The translations under genes and the position numbers were made by a program. A stretch of DNA of 64,000 nucleotides from Steinernema hermaphroditum (Eukaryota > Nematoda > Chromadorea > Rhabditida > Steinernematidae): the NCBI GenBank assembly GCA_030435675.1, contig CM059625.1:13764001-13828000 (forward strand), in the 5' to 3' direction. The notes below the pieces were generated by a model, which did not search any database, had not been told where the DNA came from, and worked only from the letters and a program-made list of their open reading frames with translations. This document shows, piece by piece, positions 1-14,700 of this stretch. Each line of letters begins with the position of its first letter. The first letter of the stretch is position 1.

Positions 1-222
1 CCCCTTAAATCTACACTAGTTTAAAAGCGAATACAACAGCAAGAAGTATGCTTTGGGGAAGCATTGAGCCTACAATTTTGAGTCCCTTTTCGTAGCACAT
101 AAGTGATTAGTACGTTGCTGTTGCTGTCAAATTTTAACTCTATGTTAAGCAATCTCCATCCTATACCCTTTCACAGTTGAAGTGTTCCATGTGGTTAATT
201 CTTAGCTAATTTCATTTTTCAG

Positions 223-434
223 TGTATCAGCGAGGCTGCGCAACGGAGAGATGCGAAAAGAAAAAGGGGTGCGGAGAGTGCGACTCGGACAACTGCAACG
301 GGCAGCGATCCAACCCGCTCGGAAGCTACCACGGCGGCGGAGGACTGTGGAACGGCAACGCGGCTGTTCCTTCGTCAACAGTAGCAATTCCGTTTGTGGG
401 CATTCTCACATTGACCGTTTATGCCCTAATTTAA
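223..434 (+). CDS. C-terminal exon of a Ly6/uPAR-like GPI-anchored protein (partial)
   Basis: This is the last exon of a gene whose 5' part lies in or beyond the left edge. A TTTTTCAG acceptor ends at 222 and the stop is TAA at 432-434. The exon is rich in cysteine and ends its cysteine module with the pattern C-x-x-C-D-S-D-N-C-N, the closing signature of Ly6/CD59 three-finger domains. A glycine/asparagine linker follows, then a hydrophobic tail (about the last 19 residues) with no charged cytoplasmic end, as expected for a GPI-attachment signal. Family knowledge: such proteins sit on the outer cell surface and modulate receptors or channels; the C. elegans ODR-2/HOT proteins are examples. 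Which member this is cannot be told from one exon. It converges on the MOB gene, with 124 nt between the two stop codons. Confidence 0.72.
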
Positions 435-558
435 TGCAATGCGGAGTTTCATATTTTTTTCTCGTTTTGTATGCAAAGTGTGCGCTGATTAAAACAATAT
501 GTAATAATTATTATGCTGCAGTTAACCATTATGAAAGGCATTAGGGAGTTGAACGAAG

Positions 559-2100
559 TTACGAACTACCGACGAGCTTATTAATTAGATCCTGAAGCGG
601 TGCCAACTGCTTGGGATCGATGAGCTTGAACTCGCTGACGAAGAGGACGAAGTGTTTGAAACTGGTGTTCAGGTGCTCGATCGCTTTGAGCTGCTCGATG
701 TAGTCGAAGTGTTCCCGGTAGATGTGTGCGTAAATGCGAAATAGTCTCTTCATGATTGTTTGAGCGACTGTTATGAAGTTGGCAGGAAAGGGCTTTCCTG
801 AAAACATCGCTATGGGCACTATAGCAGAAAGGCACAGTACCGATTTGTGAAGGAAACGATGACTCGTCGTCAAGTTGCTCTTGCACCCAGGTCATCAGAT
901 AGTCGACGTATTCTGGTGCAGAACAATGTATCGTCTTGCGGCCATCGGACCAGTAGTACTCGTATTTGGGACCAGCAGTCATTTTTGGGCACGTCACTGC
1001 GGTGCACTTCTCGGAAATTGTCCCGTAGAGCATGCATGTTTGGTTGAAGAAGTCCACAACTGAAAAACGTCATATGGTGTTGTGCTCAAGATTTCAAGAC
1101 CTTGTATTGTTTTTCTTGTGGTTTGCGAATATCTCCACATGACAAAATTGTATAAAGCATTACTTAATTTACATTCAGAATTGATACTCTTTTCATATAG
1201 CAGTCTTCTTCCAATACATGTTTGAGCTAAGTTTAAATTTGACTTTCAAAATCTGCCCTGCTTCTTTAGACCACTTTTTTTCAGCTGTCGGAAGAGATGG
1301 AGGAAGTGGAACTGTGGGTAGTTCTCAAGAATTTATTTTTTATTCCTTTTAACGAAAAGTGAAATGCCCTTTACTGACAGAATTCCCTGTGGCGCTTGTC
1401 CTTTCACATGGCACTTAGGGGACTGCGCTAATTAAGGGCACCCGGCTTGCACCACTTTCACTCTCACGGTAATTACTTGCTTACGTCATGTTCGAACTGA
1501 CTGTCAAAGATCGAATTTTTAGTCATCGAGAAAAGTCTGTTGGCACCTTTGCGTCAAAAACTTTGCTATGCAGCGAGGACACCTGTGATCTGACCCAGCC
1601 GAGGGTTCGTTGCTCGAGCAGCTGCTGGGGCATCGCAAACTCCGACTCATCAACTGACGCAGACGCTATGAGGAATGCAGGAGATGACGTTGTTAAAAAT
1701 AGTAAAGCTAGACATGTCTGCGAAACCAAGCATTCAGGCATTCTATGTGTGTCTTTTCTTGACACCCCGCGTAATGGTATCGATCGATTAGAGAGTCATA
1801 TGGGTCTGCACACCAGCTAACCGGCTGATAAGACCGCATAGCTGACTCGGTCACCATAGAAGTATTCCATAAATCAGCAAAGAAGGTGATTAATCGTTCG
1901 AACTGGTTGATTTCGACATTCGATTTGTAACGAAACGTACTGTTAACGGCGATCCACTCGTTGAGGTCCTCGCACTGAGGTAGCTTGACAGCTTCTCTAA
2001 GATTTCCACTTCCCAAAGTAGAAGAGGCGTGCTTAAGCAGTTCAGTCTGCTTGATGTCGAGCGCTCGGCGCCGCATCTTGAAAGTTGTATTGTTGTTCAT
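559..2100 (-). CDS. MOB1-like kinase activator
   Basis: Adaptor that binds and activates NDR/LATS kinases (Hippo and mitotic exit signalling). Coding exons on the minus strand: 2100-1941, 1059-841, 797-559; phases close and give about 205 aa (animal MOB1 is about 216). Diagnostic blocks are TLGSGNLREAV, EDLNEWIAVN, VDFFNQ, LYGTISEKC, GPKYEYYWSDG, YVDYLMTWVQEQLDDE, RLFRIYAHIYREHFD and LNTSFKHFVLFV. The zinc ligands of the family are visible as the two cysteines of SEKC-TAVTCP and the two histidines of AHIYREHF. The blocks match MOB1 better than MOB3 or MOB4/phocein. The 881-nt intron 1060-1940 holds no other supported gene. The start is taken at 2100, seven bases after a TTTCAG that could serve as a trans-splice acceptor; in-frame M at 2148 is the alternative. 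PP2A lies just upstream in the same orientation. Confidence 0.9.
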
Positions 2101-2106
2101 CTGTGG

Positions 2107-2120
2107 ACTGAAAGGGGTTT
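2107..2120 (-). promoter_or_regulatory. candidate trans-splice acceptor of the MOB mRNA
   Basis: On the minus strand CCCTTTCAG is followed after seven bases by the ATG at 2100. A second acceptor-like TTTGCAG lies about 22 nt further upstream. An acceptor this close to an initiator codon, with no in-frame upstream coding exon that joins in phase, is what a nematode spliced-leader addition site looks like. This is an inference from position only; no spliced leader can be seen in genomic DNA. Confidence 0.35.
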
Positions 2121-2362
2121 CGAATCGTCTGCAAATAGACAGTTCCACAGCAACGCAGCGACGAGAACATGCAAAAGTGACGGACGGAGAAAGTAGGTAA
2201 CGGCAAACAGCGTGCGAGACGACTGAGGAAAACCACTTACATTAGGTTTAAGATCCCAGTCATATCTGCAACGAGACCTGCGGATGGGACACGAGGATGA
2301 CACGGCGAGTAAGCGGTATTGAATCGACTTCTAACGAGCACAAAGGGAGGCTGAGGTGTTAC

Positions 2363-2368
2363 TTTATT
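2363..2368 (-). promoter_or_regulatory. AATAAA poly(A) signal candidate for PP2A
   Basis: AATAAA on the minus strand (TTTATT on +) lies about 330 nt after the PP2A stop and about 260 nt before the MOB start codon. It is the only canonical signal I noticed in that gap, and its position fits cleavage between two tandem genes. Hexamers also occur by chance. Confidence 0.35.
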
Positions 2369-2699
2369 TTTTTGTGACATTTTTACTCACACGATTGCAA
2401 AACGACATTGACCAATTAAATCAGTCACTCGGCACGGCTTGGGACTGTTGGTAACGAGCGGTGAACACACAGAACACGAATCGCTCACGCACCAGATGGA
2501 GTATACGACCCATTGGCATTCATTTTGAGAGAGAGGATGAAACGGAATCAAACATATAATTAAACATTATAGACGGTGCAATGTACAACAACACATCAAC
2601 TTGCAGTCCTAGATCATACAACATTAGTAGAAGGTCACAGTGCCAGTACATTTTAATCGTTTATAGAATAATCTCCTCGCAACCGCCACTAAGAGCGAA

Positions 2700-3866
<1,167 letters not shown>

Positions 3867-5607
3867 GTCGCTAAAGAAGGAAGGTTACGACAGGAAATCA
3901 CTGATTACGCGTGTTCTCCGATCGCTACTCGAGGTTTCGCAACCATACGTTTTTTTTTGGGTATGAAACGAAGGATGGAGACAAATGAATAAAAACACAT
4001 GTAAAATTCGGATAACGATGCCAAAGTTCACGCCTACGGAATACATTAAGGCAATTACGTTAGGATTTGAACAGAAAACTAATGTTATGTCGCACAACGA
4101 AAACAACACGCGTCACATCGTCTGGAAGTGTGAGTCACGGAGTGACTTGTTCCTCCTTTCATGAATGTCATAAAAAAGAGCGAAAGCAAAATGAATACCA
4201 AAAATGCATCGCATTCTACCATAAAATCGCGCAAAATCGCGACAGAAAGGGCATAAATAGGCGCGGTTCACGATGGAACAACGCGAACTTTCGCAATCGA
4301 TGCGCCACATCAGCTCAGCATTCTGTCGTTAACAACCGGCACAATCCCCAAATGAAAGGTGCAGTCTCGACTGAGCTCTGGGACAGAACTTAAGCTATCG
4401 CTCGTGCAAATTGGGGTGCAAAAATCAATCGCCTTTGTCCCGATAGCCTCGCTTCCCGTCCCGTTCGTTCTTTCACTGATTTCGACCCTATCCGAGCAAC
4501 GAGTACGCGACGCACCACCGAGCGCTAGGCTCCGACGCAGCCAGCAGCGTGCGGCGGCGGCAATAACGTGATCGGTTTGAGAGGCGCCAATTCGCCCGCC
4601 CTCTCCTCGTCTCACCACAGTGGCCTGCGTCTTCTTAGCTGCGAAGGAGCAGTGACGCGGCGAGCGCGGGTGCCTGCTCATCATCTTTTGAATCGATGCG
4701 CGCGCGTTTCGTGCATCGACGAACCAATGGCCGCCTGCGAGACCGGCAAAACTGAAAGGGACGAGAGAGCTATAGTGCAGCTGTGGCTGGCTTATAAGTC
4801 GCGGGCCGCCCACAGAAAAAAAAGAATCCTAAACAGACGTTCGTGTAGAATCCCGACGTTGGTGGTCCGGCGGGTTTCCGTTGCACTCTAGACAGGGAAA
4901 TGAAAATATTACGTCATCTCCGTCGCCGGGATCGAATTTGGTCATCGGTGCTCGCGAAGCGAAGTGACGGTATAACGATCACATCAAACGTCAATATTTG
5001 TGTGGCACACGCGAAAAGTCAACAGATGAAGTCGCAATTGATCGCCAACAGACAAAAAAGGAACATCGAACACATGCCGATCGTTTATAATCTCGGCGAA
5101 CTCCCGATAAGGGGGACCGTCTTTAATACGGAACAACGACACAAATTGTGAAACAGTTTAAAGACGCATTACGGTAGCAAAGGGAAACACGCTTAGTTAG
5201 TGGTTATTTCTTCAAGACATATTTATTTTCTTTGCGCTCAATGCACCCATTGGAATTGTCGAACGAATCGACTGTTTGTCTCTAATCTCACTTGCGATGG
5301 CGGTCGCCCTGCTGCTGCTCGCGCCTCTCCCTCTCCCTTGCCCCCGACAACGGCGACATTTGCGGCAAGACGAAGAGGAAGCGGCTGTAGATTATATGAA
5401 TTGAATCACAGAATATAGTATGTCCAATCTTGTTTCCATTCTCATTTCGGCGCCCATCGAAACGGAGCGTTTCCGCTCACTTCATCTAGCACACTTTCGC
5501 ACTTGTGCCATTCTGCTGCGTTCGTCACTCTCCTGTCGAAATGTTTCAGGTTGAGGGAAAGTTGCTGTTTCGCATTCCCAGACCGTCACGCATGGTCTTG
5601 CTCGACA
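3867..5607. other. Divergent intergenic region between PP2A and MAGI
   Basis: About 1.7 kb separates the start of PP2A (minus) from the start of MAGI (plus), so it should hold both promoters. Open frames here, such as minus 4310-4813 and plus 4067-4393, have no recognisable family features or splice partners and overlap each other on both strands. The part around 4500-4700 is richer in G and C than its surroundings. No RNA gene or repeat was recognised. Confidence 0.5.
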
Positions 5608-8600
5608 ATGGACGAGCAGTCGTCTTCGCAACCACCGCCACCGGAACAGCGGGAGTCAACTCCCCCGAATGGTGACGTCGCTAAAGATGATGAAGGAGCT
5701 TACGATTCGGAAGAGCTTCAGTCGTCCATCGATCAGATAGAAATTTCGAAGAACGAAATTGACTACGTTACCCAGACGGCAACCGCCAAACAGTCGCCTC
5801 TTTCCGCTCATCGTCGGTCGATCAAAATTCCGAGCTGCTCGGCCACCGAAGTGCCATTCTCTATCCATGGCGGCGCCGACAGTTGCAGTCTCATTCTCGT
5901 GCGCACTGTATTCCACCCAGATCTCCTTAATCAGTTGCAAAACGACGACATTATCCTGACAGCTGATGAAATGTGAGTGCATCTACCACATCTTGCGAAC
6001 ATATCTAGTTAAGTTCATAAGTTTTAGTGATTTATCGGGAATGGTATATGGAGAAGCATCTGCATTGCTGACACAGTTATTCACTAAGGGATCGCCGCTC
6101 ACGATTGAGGTCATCCCCACAGGTATGTGATAATTGAGGTTCTCCGTCGAACAATCTAGGAAACATGTCAGCGCACTAATTGTCGAGGTTTTTGAGGGGA
6201 TTTTCGCTGAGAAGAAGACGATTTGTAAGTGCGGGGCGTGCGAAAAGCTATAAGTTCGTTGTCTTTGGGTGATTTATGGCTACTGAACAGAATGAAAAGC
6301 CGACGGCTAATACATCTTTTCAGCGAATGGGTCATGAGAGATTCAACACGGGTCGTTGCTCTTCTCTTTTGAAACATTTCCCTTTCTGATAAAAAAAAGA
6401 TCTTTAGCATAAATTATTGAGATTGCTTCATAACCCTAATCTACTTTCATGAATTTGTCAAAACTTCCTAAAGCACTTTCTTACTTCAGGAAAGATCACA
6501 TCTGATATAAAGGAGCTACTCGTGGACAAACGTTACCCGGAGTTGCAAAGAATAATACGCGATAACGTCTACAAGAAAACAGTTCCTTGTAAGGCTGATC
6601 CCTTTGTTTATCTACTAGCGCTGTTGGTTTGCAGACACAACACGACCTCCGCGGCCGGGTGAGGTGAACGGAGAGCACTACAATTTCGTTAGCATTGATA
6701 CGTTCCTCCAGTTGCAAAAGGCCGGACTGTTCCTGGAGCACGGTCACTTCCAAGGTACGGTGAGGGACAGCGAAATGAAGGTGAAGGGGCGCACGCCCAC
6801 TAGCGGCGATAATGGCGCCGGTGGACAGTTCCGCCGTGCATATGTGGTTCGCGCCCGTATCGATTGCTTGGGAGTTGTCGATTTTGGTATTTTCGCCGAT
6901 TGCTTATCTGATGTAGATGTCGGCCACGAGCACGGCTCCACTACGGACACCGCTCGCACCGGGTGGAAGACTCACACAGGAGATGCTTCTCCGAGCACCA
7001 CTTTTTTCGATTGCTTATGAACCACAAAACGCGTACTGTATCGATTGCTTGAGTCACGGCGGCGGCATCGGCTGCCATGATTGCCTAACTTACTCACTCG
7101 CTCGTGGTTTAGAGCACTTCTACGGAACGCCAAGGCCGGACAATGAAATGATGCTGCACGACTCGAAGGGTCCGCTGCCGCCCAACTGGGAAATAGCCTA
7201 CTCCGAGCGCGGGGAGAAGTACTTCATTGAGTAAGTCATAAATATCGCGCTAGTTATGTATAAGCGGAAACAACTTATAACGCCATTTCAGCCACAACAC
7301 GAGCACGACCCAGTGGGAAGATCCCCGCGAGTTGCCGCCTGGATGGGAGCGCGTCGATGACAGCGAACATGGCACGTTCTATGTAGAGTAAGTTTATGTC
7401 TGCCTTATGCGATTATCTAAAGTATTGATTGTTGTTAAATGCCACGCACGCTAGTATCTGCTTTCTGCCGCCTCTGCCTCGCCCGCGCCTCCCTCCGACG
7501 CCTCTGTGATAGACAAAACTAATTTCTTTCTGAAAAAGCTGCCGGTTGGATGAGCGACTTGCTAAATCGAGTCGTTTATTTCAGCCATATTAATAAGAGA
7601 ACACAGTACGAGAGGCCGTCGACCAGCGTTAACGCCGCCGTCTTAAACAGCCATCAGTCCCATCACCATGCCACGCCAAGCTCGGCTTATCAGTACGCTC
7701 CGTCAACTGCGACATACGCGGAATCCAACTTCCGTCCACCTCAGAGCAGTAGTCAAGCAAGGATACCGACGAAGACGCCCGCCTCGATAATGAAGAATCC
7801 GTCGGACTTGCATGTCGCCTCTCACCACTTCACATCGGATCCAAACATGTTGCGCGGCGAAATGATAACGGCGCACATCATGAAGGGTCCCAATGGATTT
7901 GGATTCACGCTTATCGGCAACGATCATACTTCGCGCGATCCCGAATTCATCCAGGTGACTAATTGCATACGACTAATCTGTGTGCATGTTAGCTTTAGAT
8001 CAAAAGCATTATTCCCAATGGCTCGGCGGCTCTAACGAACAAGCTTCAACCTGGTGACGTGTTAGTGTGCGTCGGAGACAAGTGCATGCTAGGAGCGACT
8101 CAACAAGATGCATCGAAAGTGTTCGTATCTATTCCTATTAACGAAGTTGTGGCGCTTCAAGTGTGCCGAGGTTATCCTCTAATCATAGATCCTTCTAATA
8201 AGGTAACACTAACTGTATTTTTGGACGAATTTCAACGTGCTGCCACAGATTGTGACCGAGAATGTCTACGCTTCAACCAACACTCTGATAAACAAATCCA
8301 GAGACACTGTACGTATTCGCATCACCAAAGGAGTGAATGGTTTCGGCTTTACGATAACCGACAGTTCCCAAGGGCATAGAGTGAAGAAGATCGTCACGCC
8401 GGAGCAGTGCACAAAGCTCATGGTGGACGACATGATACTTGAGGTCAACGGGAAGAACATTCGAAACATGCCCCACAACGAAGTTGTCGATCTGCTCAAA
8501 GAGTTTTCCGTTGGACAAGAGGTCGAGCTGCTCGTGAGCAGAGGCACTCCGAGACATAGGTATGTTACAGAATGTTAACTAGAACGTAATAATAAGAGGA

Positions 8601-10386
8601 AACGCATTTAGGTCAAGAACTCCGACTGCTGCATTCAGATATGGTGAACAAAGATCGACTCCAGTGCCTGTCCTACCTCCCAGATCAAAGACTCCCGCAC
8701 CTCATCCGCCCAGACCCACGAAGAACGGGCAAATGTATCGCACATATCAGCCAAAATACGTTCCTAAGGTACCACCTAGATGGTTAAGATCGTAGTTCAA
8801 TCTCGTATTTCAGACCGCACGACCATATAACGAAGACATCTACGAGAATCTATCGGAGGCTATGTCCAATATGAAGGGGCTAGGCTTTTCGTCAACACCC
8901 AACTACGTTCCACTCGCAGTGTATAGTCAGAACAACATGTCCTTTGTAACGGTCAATCTGATAGCAAAGAATGGCGGCTTCGGATTTAGATTATTTGGTG
9001 GTCAAGAGGTAGGAAAATTAAGGGGCCTCAGCTCGCTGATGCTACTCTTTAGACGGCTTTGCCACTGTCAGTCGGAAAGATTATTCCCGGAGGTGCTGCT
9101 GAAATCGACGCACGCATGCTCGAAGGCGATGAACTGATTGAGATCGATGGAGTCAACGTGGACGGTGGCAGTCATGAATATGCTGTTTCACTTATAAAGA
9201 AGGCGGCGACTGTAGGAAGGGTCAAAATCGTTTTGAGAAGAATAAAAGGTACTATTGCTCAAATCGCAGCTTACATAATCTCCAACTGATTATAGCCGAC
9301 GTTCCCCGATCGACTTCATTCCCAATCGACGCATCATTCCCAGCTATGTACGCGAGCCCACCAACCGTTCTCGACCCTTACGACGTGCACCTGATTCGCA
9401 GCGAAGACGAGGAATTCGGATGCGTCATAAGCTCTCCACCACATATGTACGGCTCCACAATTGGTAACCTCCGTTGCCTGTTGTCATATGGTTTAAATTC
9501 ATCGCTTCAGCCGACATTGTGCCTAACAGCTGTGCCTATCGAAGCGGTCGTCTGAAGAAGGGAGACTGTGTCATAGCTATTAACGGAATGCCGACATTGA
9601 ACATGATGCATTCCGAGGTCGTCAATATGATAAAGAACTCGGGAAGATCGGTCGTCTTCACCATTGATCCGAGAGGGGCTGTCGATCGCTCATATGGGCC
9701 TCCTGTTGTATCTCCTCATGGCATGAACATGATCAGTGAAACCGCTTACATGCCACTGCCTCTGGCTGTCGGCGGTCATCACAGGATGTCACAGAACGAC
9801 TTCATGGATGGACCCCAGCCCTCCGAACTGAGAGCAACAAATATCGGCAACGGATACAGTCTTGCTCAAAGTCGGCCAGTGTTCCCGCACCCCGTAAGTT
9901 CCCTGTTCCTTTCTTAATCGCTCTTGGACTCGAATTTGCGACAATGCATGTGAATGATAATTGCACTATTTGCCGTCGCCGGCACTACGGCCATTTTAAT
10001 TGTTATTTACGGCTGCCGTTATTGCGTAGCGTGACGATGAACAGCTAAGCACTGAAAGGCCTTCGAGCATCCGAGCCAACCTCAGTGTTAATTGAGCTTA
10101 CGGTAAACTGTTTCAGGAGCAAGCAAAGCTCATTAGACTGGAGCTGCCTCGAGGCGCGAAAGGTTTTGGATTCTCGATCAGGGGAGGAGTCGAATTCGAA
10201 GACATGCCGCTGTTCATTTTGAGGATAGCCGAAGACGGTCCAGCGGCTCAAGACGGCCGCCTCTGTGTTGGGGACCAACTGGTTGAAATCAACGGTCAAA
10301 GCACGGTAGGACTGACACATGAGCGTGCGATCGATCTGATCAAACAGAACCCAACGGTACGCCTTTTGGTAAGGCGGGTACTCTGA
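5608..10386 (+). CDS. magi-1: MAGI-family membrane-associated guanylate kinase scaffold
   Basis: Multi-PDZ scaffold of cell junctions and synapses. Fifteen exons: 5608-5972, 6028-6122, 6490-6588, 6635-6754, 7113-7230, 7292-7387, 7585-7954, 7999-8202, 8249-8559, 8612-8768, 8814-9008, 9053-9248, 9296-9463, 9511-9893, 10117-10386; phases close and give 1,048 aa. Order: N-terminal PDZ0 (exons 1-2), a guanylate-kinase-like segment (exons 3-5, with [18 protein letters not shown] and FYGTPRP), two WW domains ([13 protein letters not shown] and [14 protein letters not shown]; exons 5-7), then five PDZ domains beginning near [52 protein letters not shown] and [17 protein letters not shown] before WW before PDZ is the inverted MAGUK order that defines MAGI. 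The protein ends right after PDZ5. Intron 4 (6755-7112) stays open in frame for some 88 codons past its donor, so retention would give a protein cut off after the GK segment. Confidence 0.95.
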
Positions 10387-11732
10387 TTATATCGCAATCT
10401 ATTGTACTTATGTATATATTCTCTTCTTTCTGCGCAATGTGCAATATGTTGTAAAAATAAGCTGGACTGAATACTGCCATCGATCATTCTATTTAAATGA
10501 CTTGCTATAAGCTCTTGCCAAACCATTGTTTGGGTCATCATCAGCTCATCTTCGTTGTATTTTCCTTAATGTATAAATCTTTTACCAATTCATCCTGCAG
10601 CCCCGAGGAAAGCACGTCAAGGTGCACAAGGGAGAGCGACCAAGGGATGTTTATGCAAATTCCGCACGTATTTGTGAGCGCCTGTTTTTCCGTGGCGCGT
10701 GTTTTTCATAGCAGCGTAGAGCGCTTGAATAGCGTCAACCTTGGCATTTTCGAGGGAGGATGTTAATTGCAAAGTGGTCACTCATTGCATCGTTGAGAGT
10801 TAGTTTGAGGCGTACACGCAGTTCTGACCTCGTGGTTCAGATGCATATGAAAATAACACGGCCTACTGAAGGATAACCTGTTCGGGTTCGGTCGAAATAC
10901 TTTGAGGAGATCTTTTGAGGAGATCAACGCTTCGCACGCTGCTGGACAGCTTCAGGACCAGCCCACAGAAATTCGGCGACGCATTGTATCCCTTCGATTC
11001 TTCCCTTCAATGCCATATCTTGTAAATCATCAATGACTAAGAGTCAACTTAGATGCGACCAACGCAATCAACATCACTAAATGGCTAATTGCAGACGGCC
11101 GCGAGGTGCGTGTAACATTATACGAAAGCCAGTGCTTGTGTATCAAGAGCATTTGTGAGGGTGCGGCAGGCAGGTGCACGCACCCCGGGACTCTTCTATC
11201 CTTTCGTGGACCACTCATTAACGAAAGGAGGGCTTCGACATCGGTACGTATCGATCTTGCATCATTTCCCAGTGGACATCAAAATAGTCGGTGGACCTTT
11301 CCCGGGTGGTCGCATCGAGTGCCGCTTGCTGACAACCTTTCCAAGCGTTCGCTCCTCTTCCTTCCGAGTGAGAACCGGCCACTGAATATTACAGGGCAGA
11401 CCCGCTATCGCTCTTGCTAATTGCATAAATCTAATTAAATTTGGGAGGCATCGAGAGGGCGACGTCCAAAAGACGAACGCGACGGCGCCGTTGACGTCTC
11501 CGGAAGGCGAACGACGCGAAGAAACTGTTTAATTTTCGCGGATTAATCATCGGACGACGCGCATTCGAGTGTCATTCATTCCATCTGCCGCCATTGCCGC
11601 CACGCCTCTATTTATGAGCTTAGCCCGCCCACTTTGCCCCCTTTTGCCAGCACGGAGAACAGCAACATTACCGGCCGACGCCTTCGTTGCCTAGGCTAAT
11701 CATTTTCTTGACCGCCGCATCGTCGATGGTCC
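10387..11732. other. Intergenic region between MAGI and Flamingo
   Basis: About 1.35 kb with no supported gene. It holds the MAGI 3' UTR and presumably the Flamingo promoter. Short open frames near 11106-11420 have no recognisable content. A short direct repeat of TTTGAGGAGATC occurs near 10900-10925. No canonical TATA box placement can be defended. Confidence 0.45.
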
Positions 11733-14700
11733 ATGTTTGCAACATCTGTTATAATCTCTTTTATTTTTTCCTGTCTACTCTCAACTCTTGAAGCGACAGT
11801 CAATCATAAACCGCTCTACCTGAGCGGCCTCGAGTCGCAATGTAAAGCCAGTTGCCTTATTCCGGACAGGGTGGCTGTCCACTGGATAGCCTCTTCACGT
11901 TCTCCGTGTCTTCATGCTGGTCAGGCCGTTTTCGAATGGCCGAAGAATTCAACGTCTTCATGCATCACACCTGAGTGGTTCCACTCGGAAGATCTCTCTT
12001 TCGATCCCGAAAGTGGACTTGCCTTTACGAAACATCGTATTTGCTTCTACTCAAGGATATGGGAACCCGACTACCTTTTCAAATGCAAAAATGGGAAAGT
12101 ACAGTCATCCAGAATACGACTCGGTCATAAGGTAATCATGATAAATGGGTTCGAATCAACCTCAACGATCACCTATTGCAGATCTACTCGAAAAGGCGAC
12201 GAATGAAGCGATGGATGAGGCGACGAAATCCGCCGTCGGTCATTCATTTCCAGCAGGACCGCTATGTGGCCGAAATACCGGAAGACGCAGCTGTGAAAGA
12301 TTTTGTGCTAAAGGTCACCGCGCAGCACAACGGTAATCAACCTCTCTATTACTCGATGGTCGCCCCCGAAGACACCAGGCATGGCACCTTAACAAAGCAA
12401 ATTAGATCTTATCGGCATAATTGTAGATCATTTAACACGTTCACACTGGACACTTCCACGGGCGAGATTTGGTTGGCGAAGCCACTTGACAGAGAGGTCC
12501 TCGACACTCATGTGATCAAAGTGACCGCCTACGAGAGGCTCGATCCTTCCGTCATGGCTAGTACTACTGTAGTTATCGATGTACTCGATGTACAAGACAA
12601 CATGCCCATGTTCGAAAGAGACAGCTATTTCACAGAAGTGAGAGAAGACGCACCGGTATCGTACAAAAACAGAAGAAAAGTTCGATTTCTCTGATTTAGA
12701 TAGGAACTACTGTACTGAGTGTGTTTGCGAGGGATCTCGATGCCGGCGCTAATGGCGAAGTGGAGTATTCCATCACAGACGACACGGGCTTTTTCGCCAT
12801 AAACGCCAAAACGGGAGTTCTTCAGACGACCAGAGCTCTAGATCGCGAGAACATTTCGATGTACCGCTTCCAAGCCATAGCATCTGATAAGGGAACTCCG
12901 GTGATGTCCAGCAAAGCAGTCCTCGAAATCAACGTGGTTGACGTGAATGACAACGCCCCTCAATTCGAGCAGGTCCACTACAATATCACGATTCTGGAAA
13001 CGGTCGATACTCCTTCTGTTATTGCCAAGCTAACAGCTGAAGATCAAGACATAGGAGACAACGGTAGCGAGAACTAGTCTGCTGCGTGTGACCATCATTC
13101 TCCTTTCAGGAAAAGTCCACTACAGTATCGTGGCCTCATCGACAAACGCATTTTCGATCGACTATCGCTCGGGAGAGCTCTCTGTTCTGCGTAAACCCGA
13201 TCCGCGCTTTTCGCCGATAATGCTGGTGGTGAGAGCTAAGGATTCGGCCCAGCCGGCCCTTTCATCTACCGCTACGTGTTCCATTAACATTATCGACGTT
13301 AATGACCATGTGAGTGCTTACTTACTTGATTAGAAATTTCGAAATGGTTTCGGCAGCACTGGCAATGACGGCTTGGTTTCGCAACCGAATCCGATTGTCA
13401 ACACGACTCTAGGTTAAATTAATTTTGGGATACGTCTGAATAAGTGATGAGTTGGGGTTTACTGCCTAGTGAGAGTGGCCGTAAAAGCCCCTTTCTGTGG
13501 CGTACGTGTCGAAGTCAAGGGGGTCGCAAGCTCGGCAAACAACCGGAAGGAGTTCTTAATAAAATAAATCTTTTAGGCTCCAAGTTTCGTCGCCTCGCAA
13601 AGAGACGTTTTTATCGACGAGGGAGTGCCTGTGGGGAGTTTATGCTGCAGTGTTTTGGCGGTTGACGAGGACACAGGGAAGAACGGCGAAGTACGGTACC
13701 GATTCCTCAACGACGTGGGAGACTTCAAGATCAATCCCGAAACGGGAAAAATTGAAGTGCTTAGACAATTGGACAGAGAAACAAACAATCGATATGTTCT
13801 ACAGGTAGGTAGAGCTAACTGGGACACATGCTGATTAAGCTCTTAACTGTAGATAATCGCCGAAGATGGTGGCGATCCTCCCCTCAACTCAACTGTCAAT
13901 ATTACCATTCATATCCGCGATGTCAATGACAATGCCCCACAATTTGCCCAGCATGAGTACAATGTCACATTCCCCGAGGATTCGCCGGTCGGGACGGAGA
14001 TCATCCGCCTGCAGGCTTCCGACGCCGATGCCGACGCGAAGCTCGTCTATCGGCTGGAGACGGACGATCGTGACATCTTCGCACTCATCGATCTTGGCAA
14101 CGAGGTACGCTCGAAGACATCGCCATATTGCGCACATCGTCTTCTGACTTAAACATTTCGTCGGGTCGTAAAAGCTGTCATTTAGGGAGCTGTCATAAAT
14201 CTGGCAAAGAGCTTTCACTCAAATGACATGGTTGTCCATTTGGTGTTAGTGGCAACCGACGAAGGCGGATTGCAAGGCCGATGCAAAATTAACATATTTA
14301 TTGATGACGTTAATCGGCCGCCGTATTTCTTGGAGAATCCGCTATCGGTGCGCATCCCCGAGAATTCGCCCATCGACTTCCATGTGGCCAAAATCAGAGC
14401 GATGGATAACGATCGGGGCGCTAATTCCGAGATCACCTACTTCATTGACCTGGAGGAGTTCAGGTAGCGTGAAAACAGACTAACTAACTGAGCATATGGT
14501 CCTAAGTCACGGCGTATTTAGAATTGACAATGAGACGGGTCTAATTACGGTAGCGCGGAAATTGGACCGCGAGCTGAGGAGCAGCTACACATTGATGGTG
14601 TCGGTGTCGGACAAAGCGGATCCACCACTTGTGTCCACGACGATCTTGGAAGTCATTCTTGAAGATGGTGAGTAACGTGAGGTTCTCTGTTTAATTTGAC

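Noticed and set aside
4310..4813. 167-codon minus-strand open frame between PP2A and MAGI
   Set aside because: Overlaps plus-strand frames 4359-4891 in the same G/C-rich block and has no recognisable content; read as compositional.
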